Shown: positions 22,906-33,818 of the stretch, piece by piece
Layout: each line of letters opens with the position of its first letter
Numbering within the stretch: position 1 is the stretch's first letter
Assembly: GCF_000006405.1 (NCBI RefSeq)
Contig: NW_003200605.1
Location: 343,438 to 407,437, forward strand
From: Perkinsus marinus ATCC 50983
Taxonomy: Eukaryota > Perkinsozoa > Perkinsida > Perkinsidae
Length of the DNA: 64,000 bases
Direction of reading: 5' to 3'
Notes under the pieces: model-generated
Told to the model about the DNA's origin: nothing
Seen by the model: the letters and a program-made list of their open reading frames with translations, nothing else
Database searches by the model: none
Translations under genes and position numbers: made by a program

Positions 22906-24341
22906 CTAGGCACGTAGTACATGGTGGGGTGGGAGGACCTGACTAAAGCAAGGACCAGGAGGAGACCGTTGAGGAGCACCCTCCAACCTGTATTCATGAC
23001 CATTGCCTGCTACCATAGGTGGCCAAGAGTAGTAGTTTGGCCATGACCACTGGGCATGATGATGAAGAGGAGGAGGAGGAGGCTGCTGACTGGGACTGCC
23101 GACCTCCTTTTCCTGGTCAACAGCTGGGCCCAACCCGCTGACCTGCCGACCTCTCCCACTGGACTCGAACGACGAAGCACTACTGTAACTGCGATGGAGG
23201 GCCCTGTAGGGCAGGAGGGTATCCCATTGTAGAAGACTGTGGTGGAACTCGCCTCTGTGAGGGTACTCCTTCTCCTTCTTGCAGAACATTATCCTCAGCA
23301 GTAGCCTTAGTAGAGAATACGCGGTCCCCATGCCGATTGTAGTGAGCATAGGAAACTCGAACCGCAGGGCAGTAGACTCCACAAAGGTAGCTGCGGTGAC
23401 TCATGGTGACACCAGTCCCCCCTCTGTCACCCTACATCTGGCGTCTTCTAGAGTCCGCAAGGAGCTTGTTAACACTCTCCCTTCGGAGGAACCTCACCAT
23501 CACAGCATTCGTGCTCTGTCCTGGCCCCCGGCGTAGACTCACAAGCTCCCTCACAGGCCCATACCTTCACAATGAAAGGGTCAATGGTGTCCCCTCTAGC
23601 CCTACTACGTAGTTGAGAAAGAGGCTGTGAGGGCACCATCGTCCAAGTAGGCTGGTATACCCCCCACGAAGAGCTTATTATGATACCCATCGAGTTCCCC
23701 TATAGCATACCGCACTTGCATCAAACTCCACGTACTACCCGTACGCCACTGGTACCTGTCAACGCACTACACTCAGAATACTACGACCACTTTACGTGTT
23801 ATGCAGAGCCTTGATGCAGGCATCGCACTCTGCCTTCGTAGCATATCTACAGTGAGGGAGGTCCATAAGGCGGTCCGCGATGAGGAGCTGACCTCAGCCA
23901 AGCGCATCCTTTACTACGCCCGTCTGACTGTCGTTGTATCACTAGCTCTACTACTTCCCCGTAGGGTGTGAAGAGTGGTTCAAGATCAGCCTATGGACGG
24001 GGGAGGAGGCGCCCATCGTCATTAAGGCCAGCATACCTCGGTGATGCTGAAGGGTATTGAGCCTACGAAGAGCTTTATGGAAGGCTTGGCCCGGCTGCCG
24101 AAGCTTCCTCGACTATCACGACGGGGGTCATCTGGAACGATCCATCACTCTACGAGTAGTAGACCCTCGAGGGCCTACTAAGGTCACTCCTCCTTCCTAG
24201 TGCTTTAGGAGATCGACCTGAAGGGGGTAAACGGATAAGTTTAGAGTGGTGGTGGAGTTGAGCAGCACCATGGGTGTCTTCATCGTAATCATATGCATAC
24301 TGCTGGTGACCGGTTGGAGACGAAGACGAGGAGAAGGACAT
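22906..24341 (-). CDS. RRM-type RNA-binding protein, CELF/Bruno-like (exon model incomplete)
   Basis: A multi-exon minus-strand gene starting at the ATG at 24341 (SFSSSSSPTGHQQYAYDYDED). Around 24045-24110 it encodes an RNP2 strand (KPSIKLFVGSIPFSITE), then at 23880-23990 the rest of a first RRM (ADLEPLFTPYGEVVELVIQR, then SDGRSKGCAWLR) and at about 23810-23860 its last helix (YATKAECDACIKALHN). A second RRM opens at about 23645-23710 (NKLFVGGIPAYLDD) and closes near 23430-23500 (NAVMVRFLRRESVNKLLADS). A Pro/His/Gln-rich tail follows to about 22950. Paired N-terminal RRMs with GIP/GSIP RNP2 motifs resemble CELF/Bruno splicing and translation regulators. Several exon joins are unresolved, so the coordinates are approximate. 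Confidence 0.6.
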
Positions 24342-24363
24342 AGCCCGACACGCAGCTATAAAA

Positions 24364-25395
24364 TCATAGGAGAGGCACTAACGCAAATGCATCGCGATAA
24401 GGATTAGCTGCTTTGTCATCATCATCATTATCGAGCCACGGATGGGCGAACTCTTTGAAGTGCACGGGGTTCTTCCTATAGCATTGCTTACCGTACATAC
24501 ACACTGGCCGTGCTGGCCCTGGGGGGGAAGGGGAGTCCCTGCCGCTGGTGTCGGGGGTATAGTCAGGATCATCATCTGCAACGACAACTCTAATAGGGCA
24601 GTCCACAGGGGTAACTCACCATTACGCTCAGGGGAGTCGGTTACATCATCCGGCACCTGAGCACATCTTGGGAAGAGGGCGACTATGAAGTACTCACTAT
24701 AAACGAGGAGAGGTCACTGCTCTCCCCAGACTCCTCTGGACTGTCCTTCTCCCGCTTGCGCTTCCTCTTCTTATGAGGTGATATAGTGACCGCATCCTCA
24801 CCACTCTGGCTCGGCAGCAGAGGACTGTGACTGTGGTCAAAGTCCCTCATGTGCTGTGGGTTCTTCCTATAACACTTATTGCCGTATTGACACCGGGGTT
24901 TGGGTGATGCAGTAGATGTCACCGGTGCCGGGGACGGGGCCGGAGAGGCAGGTTGAACCCCATCCTGGTGTTGATGCCACTCAGCCTTGTACCTTGCATG
25001 ATGCTCGTACCAGAGGGACCTACTAGCCGCACTACTGCTCATCGAGTGAGGCGAACAGGCCCTCGGGGGTATCGTAGTCTCTAAGTACTGCGAGGAGGTC
25101 TTCATCCGAACTGCCCTTCTCCCGGGCTGGATCCACCTGATCATGATGACGATGATATTAGGGCTTCGTGATATCCAAAACTCACTATAGTGAGGAATTG
25201 GCGTAATTTTGGTAAGAAGGCATCCATTGCCCCTTTCCCATCCTGGTGCTGCCCCTTAGCCGTAGTAGTCCCTTCACCACCAGAGCCGCTGTCGCTGACC
25301 ATCCAGCCTGGTACTCGAGCCCTAGTAGCGTTCTCCCCACCCCCTGCTGTTACCCAACTCGGGGGTGGTGATGTTCCGTCATTAGTATTAGACAT
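24364..25395 (-). CDS. Nuclear protein with two PBZ (poly-ADP-ribose-binding) zinc fingers
   Basis: Five exons on the minus strand: 25186-25395, 25036-25136, 24698-24992, 24620-24656 and 24364-24575. Joins are in phase, with introns of 49, 43, 41 and 44 nt, giving 284 residues. Two PBZ fingers are evident. The first (about residue 145) is CQYGNKCYRKNPQHMRDFDH and the second (about residue 235) has CMYGKQCYRKNPVHFKEFAH; both keep the C-x5-C-Y-R-K-N-P-x-H-x5-H pattern of APLF- and CHFR-type PBZ modules. A basic cluster KKRKRKREK between them looks like a nuclear localisation signal. The rest is Ser/Pro/Gly-rich and probably disordered. By family, PBZ proteins bind poly(ADP-ribose) at DNA breaks or mitotic checkpoints. 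No nuclease or FHA domain is seen here, so its partner activity is unknown. Confidence 0.85.
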
Positions 25396-25603
25396 GATAA
25401 TGTACTTCTAGGATGAGTAGTGACCCCTCCAGAGGCTTCCCATGGATCTCCTGTTACCGCTACTTTACGACCATGATAGTAAGACCACTTCACCATTGAG
25501 TAACGCAACCATGAACCCCTAGGACTAGCAGGAGACTGCCTGCAGAGCTCGACGATATAGTAAACAAAAAGGAGGAGCAGCAGCAGAAGAAGAAAGAGGA
25601 GTC

Positions 25604-27894
25604 TCACTGCAATGCCTTCCTAAGACGGTTAATGGCCGTCATCAACTCGTCATCAGTTCGGCAGAAGCAGAACCGTATCTGTGGTAGTGGTGGTGACACG
25701 ACGATGGTGACACACGAGGGCTTACATAATCCTCCCCTCTACCCGAGCCCTTCTCACAAAAGTTAGCCCCGGCCACCCCAGCAACACCACCCTCCTCAAC
25801 AAGGTAGTCGGTGGCCTCCCAAGACGACATTCCCTTCAGTTTGGGCACCTCACGAAAATTGGCAAACCTGAGGAGAAGCGAATGACCTTCATTATTAGCA
25901 GCAACTCCCTTACGCGTAATATGCCGAGTGAGGTGTAGTGACTTTGAAGCCGAGTTCTCGGAGGGCTGGTACGAATAAGTCTCGCCTTCTCTGGTACCTA
26001 TGCAAGGACGAATTGAAGGATGGATGGTATTGTTATTTCGGAGTACTTCTCAGGAAGGTAATGCTTGAAATAGTTATCACTGAGCTCAGTGAAGGCGATT
26101 GTGCCATATTGCATAGGTGACGGTGATTGTAGTACCTAAAGTGATGAAAGGCTCTCGCCATTGAAGAGTAGAGGCCTACCGTCTGGTCGTGAACAGCTCT
26201 GATGATTTCAGTGTACTTGCGAGGGCTGATAACCCAGCCTACCCTCCACCCTGTTGCTGAGGCCGACTTCGAAATAGCACTGATGATGAACTAAAGACGA
26301 GAATAGTCGAGCGTGCGGTATGGGAGTGTGAACTCACAGATCGTTCACGCATGCCTGGCAAGGAGGCGATAATTTGGTGAGGTTCTCCTTCGAAAATCAT
26401 ATGCTCGTATATTTCATCGGTCACAACGTAAGTGTCGTACCTTAATACCGTAATTTTATCAAATTCTCTTTGTCTAGAGAGAAACATTCCCCCTAGGGTT
26501 CGTGTACTCTGCCACGTCAAACGTGTAGAAGTGAAGGAAAAAGGTCTACGAAAGCTTTCCTACTTCACGGCGAGCTCGGCAATTTTAGCAAGCTCTTCCT
26601 TCTCAAACACTTTACCAGTAGGGTTGTGGGGCGTATTGAGAACGATACCTGAGTAGTTCGAGACACTACTGCTGGTGGTGAGGAGTAGGGGTACCTTACA
26701 TCTAACGCCACCCTCTCGCAGCCTGGCCTCAAGCATATCCCAATCTACATACCACTTGTCGTCCTCACCTTCATAGAGCCTAAAATGATGGTAGAGGAAG
26801 GAATGGAGGGAGAAGTGGGAGGAGGCCACCTGCAGTATTTAGTATGCAGATAGTAGACAGCGGCCTGGTTGGGGTAGATCTCGTGGAAGGGCTCGAAAAT
26901 AAGTATCTACATGATATGGCTGTCCAACCTCTGTAGTAAGCAGTAATAGTAGTAATAGTAGTAATAGTAGTACTAGTATTAATGGTAGTAATAGTAGTAA
27001 TAGTAGTAATAGTAGTAATAGTAGTAATAGTAGTAATAGCAGTAATAGCAGTAATAGTAGCGGCTCATGCCGTGCGTCCGACACGTAATAGTAGTAATAG
27101 TAATAATAATAATAATATGGTCTAGTTCAGTAGCATGACATCTACTGTGTACAAACTATGGCACTATCTCTCCTGCGCTCTCTTTAGCGCCCACTCAGTA
27201 CCACCAGCACCCCGAGTCCGCGCAGTCCCCCCTATAATAGTAGTAATACCTACCGATTCGCCCGGTTTGCATATAGCCCTCAGAGTGCAAGCCATTGACT
27301 CGGTAGCGCCAAGACACACGGTGAGCTCCTCCTCAGGGTCCACGTCGAAATTGTAAAAGTGATGGTAGTACTTAGCAATCTGAATACAACAGTATAGGGC
27401 CTCTACCCAAAGGCCCCTCCCTCCCTTACCGACTGCCTAAGGTCAGTCCTGCCATAAGGGATAGCGTACTGGTTTAGTTCATCGTTGCCCGACATGGAGC
27501 CCTCCACTGCTGACAGCAAGGAGCTCAGCGTAGTACTACCAGCCTTGACCAGGGGCTCTGAAGATGCTGTAATATTCACAAGGCAGCGCTAAGGTCCACA
27601 TCTCACCAACATTCAGGGACTTCAAGGATTGAGCATTATCGGAGTTACCACCGATAACAGCTCGTACGACTTGGTCCTTGACTGCGAAATCGGGTGGCTA
27701 CGAAACACCAGCGAGTGAAACACATGTGCACTTTAAGGACCTACCTCGTTGGGAAACCCCTGGGCCAAATTGACAGCGCCGTGTTGAAGGGCCATCCTAG
27801 TCATACGCCTTATCTGGCTCTCTGTGGGTTGGACCTCTGGTAGAGTGGGAGCCTCGTCCTTACCGTTAATGAAAGAGGGAGTGCTGGTAGTCAT
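25604..27894 (-). CDS. Class I/II PLP aminotransferase (kynurenine/glutamine transaminase type)
   Basis: Thirteen exons on the minus strand: 27745-27894, 27607-27697, 27430-27566, 27254-27379, 26830-26906, 26700-26779, 26564-26648, 26338-26440, 26180-26290, 26047-26135, 25914-25997, 25726-25867 and 25604-25678. All phases agree, giving 449 residues. Hallmarks in order: LAQGFPNE near the N-terminus, NQYAIPYGRTDLRQS, IFEPFHEIYPNQAAVYYL, VLNTPHNPTGKVF (substrate carboxylate and PLP contacts), DEIYEHMIF (Asp contacting the PLP nitrogen), SAISKSASATGWRVGW (the Lys forming the Schiff base), QSPSPMQYGTIAF and GVAGVAGANFCEKGSGRGED. The family transfers amino groups from kynurenine, glutamine, methionine or aromatic amino acids to 2-oxoacids. 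No targeting peptide is obvious, so cytosolic location is likely. Most introns are 40-51 nt; the seventh is 123 nt, and the fourth is 347 nt and carries a TAG/TAA microsatellite. Confidence 0.93.
26936..27115 (-). repeat. Intronic (TAG/TAA)n microsatellite in the aminotransferase gene
   Basis: Alternating TAGTAA and TAG triplets fill most of the fourth intron (26907-27253), from about 26936 to 27115, interrupted by a unique block at about 27058-27085. All neighbouring introns in the gene are near 45 nt, so this intron has expanded through the repeat. Confidence 0.88.
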
Positions 27895-27994
27895 AGTAGA
27901 AAACAGAACAGTCCTTTAGTCACTAGAAGTACGCAAAAACAGAAAGGAGTGGTAGGGGGACAACAGCGTTGTGTGCGTGAATCATAGACATGTT

Positions 27995-29083
27995 TCAAGA
28001 CTTGAGCAAGTGAATGAACTCTCTGGTGGCAATGAGTCGGCAGCAGGCCACAATACTCTTACTAGGCCAATCAATGAGGAAGAAGTCGCTCATCCGCCCC
28101 TCGGTGAAAGCCAGTCTTCGTATGGCCATCTTTACCAGTATACTACTGTACAGATTCACTGTAAGCATCACAACACGTGAAAGGCCTTGACGACAGCTGT
28201 GTTGCATTATGCTAACGTCCTTCTTATCCCAATAGTCCAATACGAAGTCGGCCTCACGAGGGCCCTTAGCGGGCACTGGGATGGGGGAGTTGGCGGGCAC
28301 TACACATATCTTCAACCGTGACTTCAAGGCAGCCTCGCATGCTTGAGGAGTAGCAAACAGTCCTTCCCAGTCGCCTCTATTTACGTGATCAGGAAGGATC
28401 TCATTCAAAGTGGTGACAGTCTTGTCGCCTATTTTGAGGCTGAAAACAACGTACCGTTTTGCATGGTGTACTCGCCCTTCCTCACAGTAGTCTGTGAGCC
28501 AATCGTACTGTGCCGGATGGTCGCAGGTTCGATTCCCGGCAAAGGAAGGTACTAACTTCACTTCGATAAGCTTGCTCATTATATGAACGTCACCGTCATG
28601 GTAGAGGTCCTTCTTAATCTTGGCACAGCAAGGATTACCATCGGACCACCAGTACTCCTCAGGATGGGACCTCAAGTCTACCCATGAGGGCACTCGGGGG
28701 CGATACCCAAAAGTGCTCTTCTTCGTAAAATGGCTAAGTCGAAATACATTGGCAATTCTCATCAGGCCAGAAACCGTCTCTTTCGGTAGACCATCACCAG
28801 TGCTGACTGACCCATCAGAAGAGGCTTTGCGTTTACTTCGCCGAGGGAGACCGGCCTTGCCACCACCATCACAGCTCTTTGAGGGTGCCTTTTTAACGCT
28901 GTGGTCATTGGTATGGTTGGAGGCTCGCTTGCCGAGAAGAGTATCCGGATAGGTTTCAGCCCGAACGGTATGTACTTCAACGTTCTCAGCCACCTCACTA
29001 AGAGTGTCTACTATAATATCATTGTCCCTAGTAGAGTCCCCTTGGCAGACCTGAGGCCGCGTACAGTCCGATAGTAACAGCAT
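27995..29083 (-). CDS. Hypothetical protein, single long frame
   Basis: A 362-residue uninterrupted frame starting at ATG 29083. I recognise no domain. The N-terminal third is charged with a basic block (RRSKRKASSDGSVSTGDG) suggestive of a disordered nuclear segment. The middle has a Trp/Cys-containing region (YWWSDGNPCCAKIKKDLY). One internal stretch (PSFAGNRTCDHPAQ) is the antisense of a tRNA B-box-like sequence at 28528-28541, so part of the frame may be an unspliced intron: a GT-AG pair there would remove about 66 nt. The last ~60 residues look less protein-like. The gene is probably real over residues 1-300; its exact structure is uncertain. Confidence 0.55.
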   Translation of the reverse strand: MLLLSDCTRPQVCQGDSTRDNDIIVDTLSEVAENVEVHTVRAETYPDTLLGKRASNHTNDHSVKKAPSKSCDGGGKAGLPRRSKRKASSDGSVSTGDGLPKETVSGLMRIANVFRLSHFTKKSTFGYRPRVPSWVDLRSHPEEYWWSDGNPCCAKIKKDLYHDGDVHIMSKLIEVKLVPSFAGNRTCDHPAQYDWLTDYCEEGRVHHAKRYVVFSLKIGDKTVTTLNEILPDHVNRGDWEGLFATPQACEAALKSRLKICVVPANSPIPVPAKGPREADFVLDYWDKKDVSIMQHSCRQGLSRVVMLTVNLYSSILVKMAIRRLAFTEGRMSDFFLIDWPSKSIVACCRLIATREFIHLLKS

Positions 29084-29589
29084 CGATGAGGAAACAAAGG
29101 TGGACTGGAAGGAAAGATGACGTTTTCAGAACGCCCAGCAGGTTGGGGCTCAGATGGGACCCTCAACACGAATGAGAACCACTAAGTTCCGGGACTTAGA
29201 GATCAACTGAAATTTCGGATCCCAGAGCACTCGTAGGGACAGGGACATTGCTCCACGGCGGAAATTTCTTTTCCAGCTCGCAGACCCGGGTTCGATCCCT
29301 GGGTGGTGCATTTTTGTTTTTCTGATTAAATACTGAGAGCTCAACATGGAAGAATTCCAACGCACGATGTAGGGCCTTCTATTATGGGATAGAAATTTTT
29401 AACGCTGATGTACGCACAAGACTTCGGGGTAAAAATATCTCAGAAATAACATTTTGATCCTGTCGATACGGACTGCCACACTCCAGACCAATACGGTCGA
29501 TATTAGCATCACCGTGTGGCTTGGAAAACATCACCGTTGTTATTGTACTATACCCGAGCCCATCAAAGTTTCCACTTGTAGTAGAAGTC

Positions 29590-31022
29590 ATGGCCTCCAG
29601 CGCGTCCTCAACTACAGCTGCTGGAGTAGGTCTGCCTTGGGTGGAGAAGTACCGCCCAATTTCACTCTCCGATGTGGTTGGCAACGAGCCTGCAATGCAA
29701 AGACTACGGTAAGTGCTGTTACTTATACTGAGGGCTACAGTATCTTCAGGGCCATGGCTGAGGACCGGCACATGCCCAACCTACTCCTCTCGGGGCCTCC
29801 TGGTTGTGGGAAGACCACCAGGTGAGATCTCATTACGGGTGTGGTTAATTAGCCCCATGCCTCTTAGTGTGATGTGCTTAGCAAGGGCCCTGCTGGGAGA
29901 GGACCTAGTCAAGACCGCGGTACTAGAGCTCAATGCCTCTGATGATAGGGGTATCGATGTGGTAGTGATGAAGAAGGAGTGGTATCAAAAATATCACACA
30001 GTTATGTTGTAGGTTCGCAACAGAATCAAGACGTTTGCTCAACAGAAGATATCTCTGCCGGCTGGGGGGTGTCAACAGAAAATTGTCATTCTGGATGAGG
30101 CCGATTCGATGACCGAAGCCGCACAGCAAGTCCTCAGCTGACCCAGTCTCTCGAGGTGAATCGGGTGGTGTTAGGCTATGCGGCGGACGATGGAGATACA
30201 TTCGGCCACCACAAGGTTCGCCTTGGCCTGCAATCAGAGTACCAAGATTATAGAGCCTATACAGGTAGAAGAGGGGCTGTTGCTGCTACAGCTGTTGTTG
30301 GTCATCCTCTACTGTTGTTAGTCCCGATGTGCTATTGTGAGGTTTAGTCGTCTGAAGGACTCGGACATTGAAGCCCAGGTTAAAAAGGTGGCAGATAGTA
30401 ATGCCTAGGGGGGATGGACTTCTAATGGTGATATGGCGTGTTCATTCAGTGGAAGAGGTACAGCTACGAGGTGACGGTTTGGAGGCACTCATTTTCACGG
30501 CGGAGGGGGATATGCGCGCGGCATTGAACAATCTTCAGTCGACTGCGACTGGCTTTGGTATCGTCACTAGAGAGAACGTGTTTAAGGTGACCTCTGGTGG
30601 TAGTAGAGGAGTTAGTGTTGGTGATTATGACAGGTATGCGATCAACCACAACCCGGTGAGCTCAAACAGGCGACGCTGGACTGTGTGAATAACGATTGGT
30701 GTAGTGCCTTTGATAGGCTCGACAGGATCACTGCACAGGTGGGGAAGTAGTTCTGTCATCACCGTCGGCCTGATGGCTACTGCAGGGGTATAGCATTGGA
30801 GACATCGTTGGCACCTTGGAGAGGGTCATACGAAATCTGCCACCGGAAGAGCTCAACGAGGCTATCAAAATCGAGTGATGCTTTGCTGGGCGGCGGTGTA
30901 GAGAACGATTATTATGGCTAGTGTTGTGATCCGTTAGGTTTCTGCAAGCAATTGCAATGTGTAGACTACGTATGAGCGAAGGGCTGCAGTCGCGTGTGCA
31001 ATTATCGGGTAGGGACCTTTGA
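29590..31022 (+). CDS. RFC2: Replication factor C small subunit (RFC2/Rfc4 type)
   Basis: An AAA+ ATPase subunit of the clamp loader that opens and loads PCNA at primer-template junctions. Ten exons: 29590-29708, 29741-29821, 29868-29961, 30013-30129, 30175-30264, 30322-30397, 30450-30586, 30634-30738, 30786-30874 and 30938-31022. All are in phase, giving 330 residues, the normal size. Visible RFC boxes: PWVEKYRP (box II), [13 protein letters not shown] (Walker A), [35 protein letters not shown] (Walker B), IIEPIQSRCAI (the SRC arginine-finger motif), and [13 protein letters not shown]. The ending [15 protein letters not shown] is slightly shorter than in animal RFC2. Introns are 32, 46, 51, 45, 57, 52, 47, 47 and 63 nt. 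It lies 90 bases upstream of the next gene on the same strand. Confidence 0.94.
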
Positions 31023-31112
31023 ACTCATATTAAGAACGGTCACCCGCTCAGGACTAGTCGCAGCGATGTGCGCGGCATCGGATGATCTGCACCAGAGGCA
31101 ACAAAGGGGAGC

Positions 31113-31921
31113 ATGAGGACTCCTTCGAGTGTAATGAAATGCAACTTTTTCCTAGATTTGGTAGAGCCCGATTTTGTGTTGTGGTGGGTGCATGTTGGTA
31201 TGGCTGTGATAGTTTACGTTTATATGCCAGTGTTGAATGCTTTGGACACGCCTTTAGAGAAAAGTGAGGAGCCTCTGGAGAGGGAGGTGATCGATGCTGA
31301 GCTACAGAGGTTGTTGGAGACGAAGCCTGCCCAGATGGTGGTTCCTGCTCGGTCGTTCACGAAGTGGATTTTTGGTTTTTTATCAGTCCTATGATGAGTA
31401 TTTGAAGTGGTACGTGGCAGTGAAAAACATCCAACGCTTTTACCGATCGCCCGTTATAGAGCCTCTTATGTTCATCGATGGATTCACTGAAGAAGACCTT
31501 GAGAAGGCGGTTGGAGGCAGTACACGGCAGCAAGGGGTGACACGCGAGTCGGATAATAAAGTAGTAGTCAGAAGTAGCCTTGAGTTTGGATACTCCTGTT
31601 TAGAAACTACCGTCAACTTCATGGTCTTCATCTGCCATGGCCACTACAAGTGGATGGTCATCGTCTACTGTTCCCAAGCAGAACCCGCCCTCGACGGCTT
31701 GGTCATCATCTACTGCAGTGACATCGACATGGTCATCTGCGGCGGCAACTCAGTGGGATACGCTCGGTGTTGGCCTCTGGAGTTGCCTCCTGTTTGTTAG
31801 GTCTTCGTCTTCTACGAATGGATGGTCTTCAGTTTCGTCGTCGAGTGCTGATAATAGTAGTCGCACTGGTGGTATGTGGTCGTCCTCGTCGTTCCAGGGT
31901 GGCTGGTCCAGCAAAAGATGA
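31113..31921 (+). CDS. Hypothetical protein with a Trp-Ser-Ser repeat tail
   Basis: Five exons: 31113-31197, 31258-31337, 31387-31536, 31604-31752 and 31801-31921. They join in phase to 194 residues; introns are 60, 49, 67 and 48 nt. The N-terminal ~100 residues are acidic and helical in character (EPLEREVIDAELQRLLETK, SYDEYLKWYVAVKNIQRFY, FIDGFTEEDLEKAV). The C-terminal ~80 residues repeat tryptophan followed by serines (TSGWSSSTV, STAWSSSTA, TSTWSSAAA, TNGWSSVSSS, GGMWSSSSFQGGWSS). I do not recognise the family. Evenly spaced aromatic residues in a Ser-rich disordered tail suggest a binding or condensate-forming segment, which is speculation. The start could instead be the next ATG at 31134. 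Confidence 0.6.
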
Positions 31922-32534
31922 TGATATTATTCGCGCTATCAACGTATTGTGTTGTGTTTTACTCCACCAGTTGGGGAAGGGGTAAAGCTGAATGTTGAAC
32001 AAGATGTAATTAATTCTGCACGCATGCGCATGCATCCTCCAATCTTCGTTCGGGTGTAGTCCGAGACACATTATTAGAAGCTGAGAGGTTGTTTAAAAAG
32101 GTTAGCTTGAGGCAATAGTGCTGATACGCACGGCCTGGTGTTGGCTCAGTCCATCCTCGTGTGCGTAACTGTCCCACCTTACACAATCACGTTGAGTAGT
32201 TGTGATACTGTGGTCACTATAAGTGATCACGATCGATATTGGTGATATTACAATTCAAAGCTTACGTCTCGGTCAAAGGTCGTAAGGTCAGAACAGCAGC
32301 ACCACGAATGCAATGAACCTAGTTCGTAGAAGCATAACGTACGGAACGTGATGTGGTGTCACGTTCTCGGGCGAGCGAAATGTCCAGATCCGATGTAAAA
32401 CTGTCTACTTTATATTGGGTTGAGAAATGTCAAGCGGTCACAGAAGAGCCAAAGACACAAGTGAACCTAGGGTCAGTTTCAAAGGTCTACAGGTTTCTGG
32501 TCAAGCTACTTGAGGCTTATTCTTTGCTCTGGTC
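31922..32534. other. Intergenic region, nothing recognised
   Basis: No gene or repeat family is evident. The ATG-started frame at 32353-32538 is short and not joined to the phosphodiesterase in a convincing way, although an additional 5' exon of that gene could lie here. Confidence 0.4.
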
Positions 32535-33818
32535 ATGATTAGTAGGCAGAGGCGTTTTTGCTCGTCAAGTGGTGTGCCCGAATGGAGTCGTTGTGGCGGT
32601 GTTGCTAGTGTCGCATTTCCGACCTCCTCACGCATGCCTTTCTCATGCCTCGGCAATTTTATGAAGGTTACTTGCCAAGTTTTCAAGACTAAACGTCTTA
32701 GCTCAGTTTCTTCGATATCGACGCAAGATTCAGATGGGTAGGTATCTTAGGTTCAAGCATGCAAGATACGGAATAGGCCCACATGAATACCATTTTCCGC
32801 CTAATCCATCGAGTTGGGTGAAATCTTTTAGCTTTTCAGTTACTCGTCGTGGGAGGCCGTTGAGCTCGAGAAGGCAGTGACTGATTTCAACTGGGACATC
32901 TTCGACTTCGTCGATGGCTTGCGGGATCCAACCGACGTATTGAAAACGGTGGGGATATTCTTATTCAAACGGGCCGCGAAGGATCTGCAGCTCGACTGGT
33001 GAGTTTCCGACTCGTCTTCTGCACGCATGCACATGGATGTATTGTATCGCAGGTATCCCCGAGCAATGAAGTGGCTGAGACTAGTCCAAGACGCTTACCA
33101 AGATGTGCCCTTCCATAATGTTGTACATGCGGCTGATATTGCTATTGCTCTACATCATCTACTTGAAGTTTTCGAGCGATCATTCAACTTGGATGCATTG
33201 GACCTCATCGCCTGTTACTGTGCCGCACTGGCGCATGATGTTTATCACCCGGGTTATTCCAATCGGTATGTGCTCGCCTTTTGGGGTATCAAAGACTCTT
33301 CTGATACGCATCCTCTGGAGACAATACACGCTCGAGAGGCGGTCCGAATGCTGCGAGAAACGGGCATGGCTGAGCTCCTAGGTGGTCGTCGTGTAGATCT
33401 TATTCATCGTATGATCATCGCGACTGATATGCAACAACATAACATGTGGGTAGAAAAGGCGAAATGCCTGGACTCCCTATCGAAAGAGGATCGTCTGTGT
33501 GTTATGCTACATGCAGCTGATATATCTAATCCTGCCAGGAGTCGATCGGTGATGCAGAAATGGTCCATACGATGCATGAGGGAGTTTTGGAATGAACGGG
33601 ATCTGTTTCTGGCCAAGGGCGTTGATCCGCCTTCTACTCTGCCTCCTCGAGCGACTTCAAACGTGTCGTTGGCATCTGCACAAATAGGCTTTAGCAAGTT
33701 CTTTGTGAGGCCCCTACTAGTTGCCATGTTGGACTCGAAGTCTTGGGATTGGATTCGGAATATAGATGATAATATTCGCACAAGGGAAAGTGTTATAGAA
33801 GCCTATTGCTGTGAATAA
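32535..33818 (+). CDS. 3',5'-cyclic nucleotide phosphodiesterase 1 (HD catalytic domain)
   Basis: Exons 32535-32737, 32840-32998 and 33053-33818 join in phase to 375 residues, with introns of 102 and 54 nt. The C-terminal ~260 residues are a class I phosphodiesterase domain: FHNVVHAADIAIALHHLL (HNxxH signature, metal site), CYCAALAHDVYHPGYSN (HD metal-binding pair), EDRLCVMLHAADISNPAR (second metal-binding Asp), and SAQIGFSKFFVRPL (the conserved Gln that orients the purine, followed by the clamp Phe). It hydrolyses cAMP and/or cGMP; specificity cannot be read from sequence by eye. The upstream region shows no GAF or transmembrane domain, but further 5' exons are possible. It is followed 0.7 kb downstream by a paralogue, so the pair arose by tandem duplication. 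Confidence 0.85.

Noticed and set aside
26839-27084. Frame encoding poly-Leu
   Set aside because: It is the microsatellite in the fourth intron of the aminotransferase gene. The flanking exons join across it in phase.
28476-28549. Possible tRNA with acceptor CCTTCCT/AGGAAGG
   Set aside because: The ends pair over 7 bp at 74-nt spacing, but the T stem and the acceptor are out of register and no anticodon arm forms.
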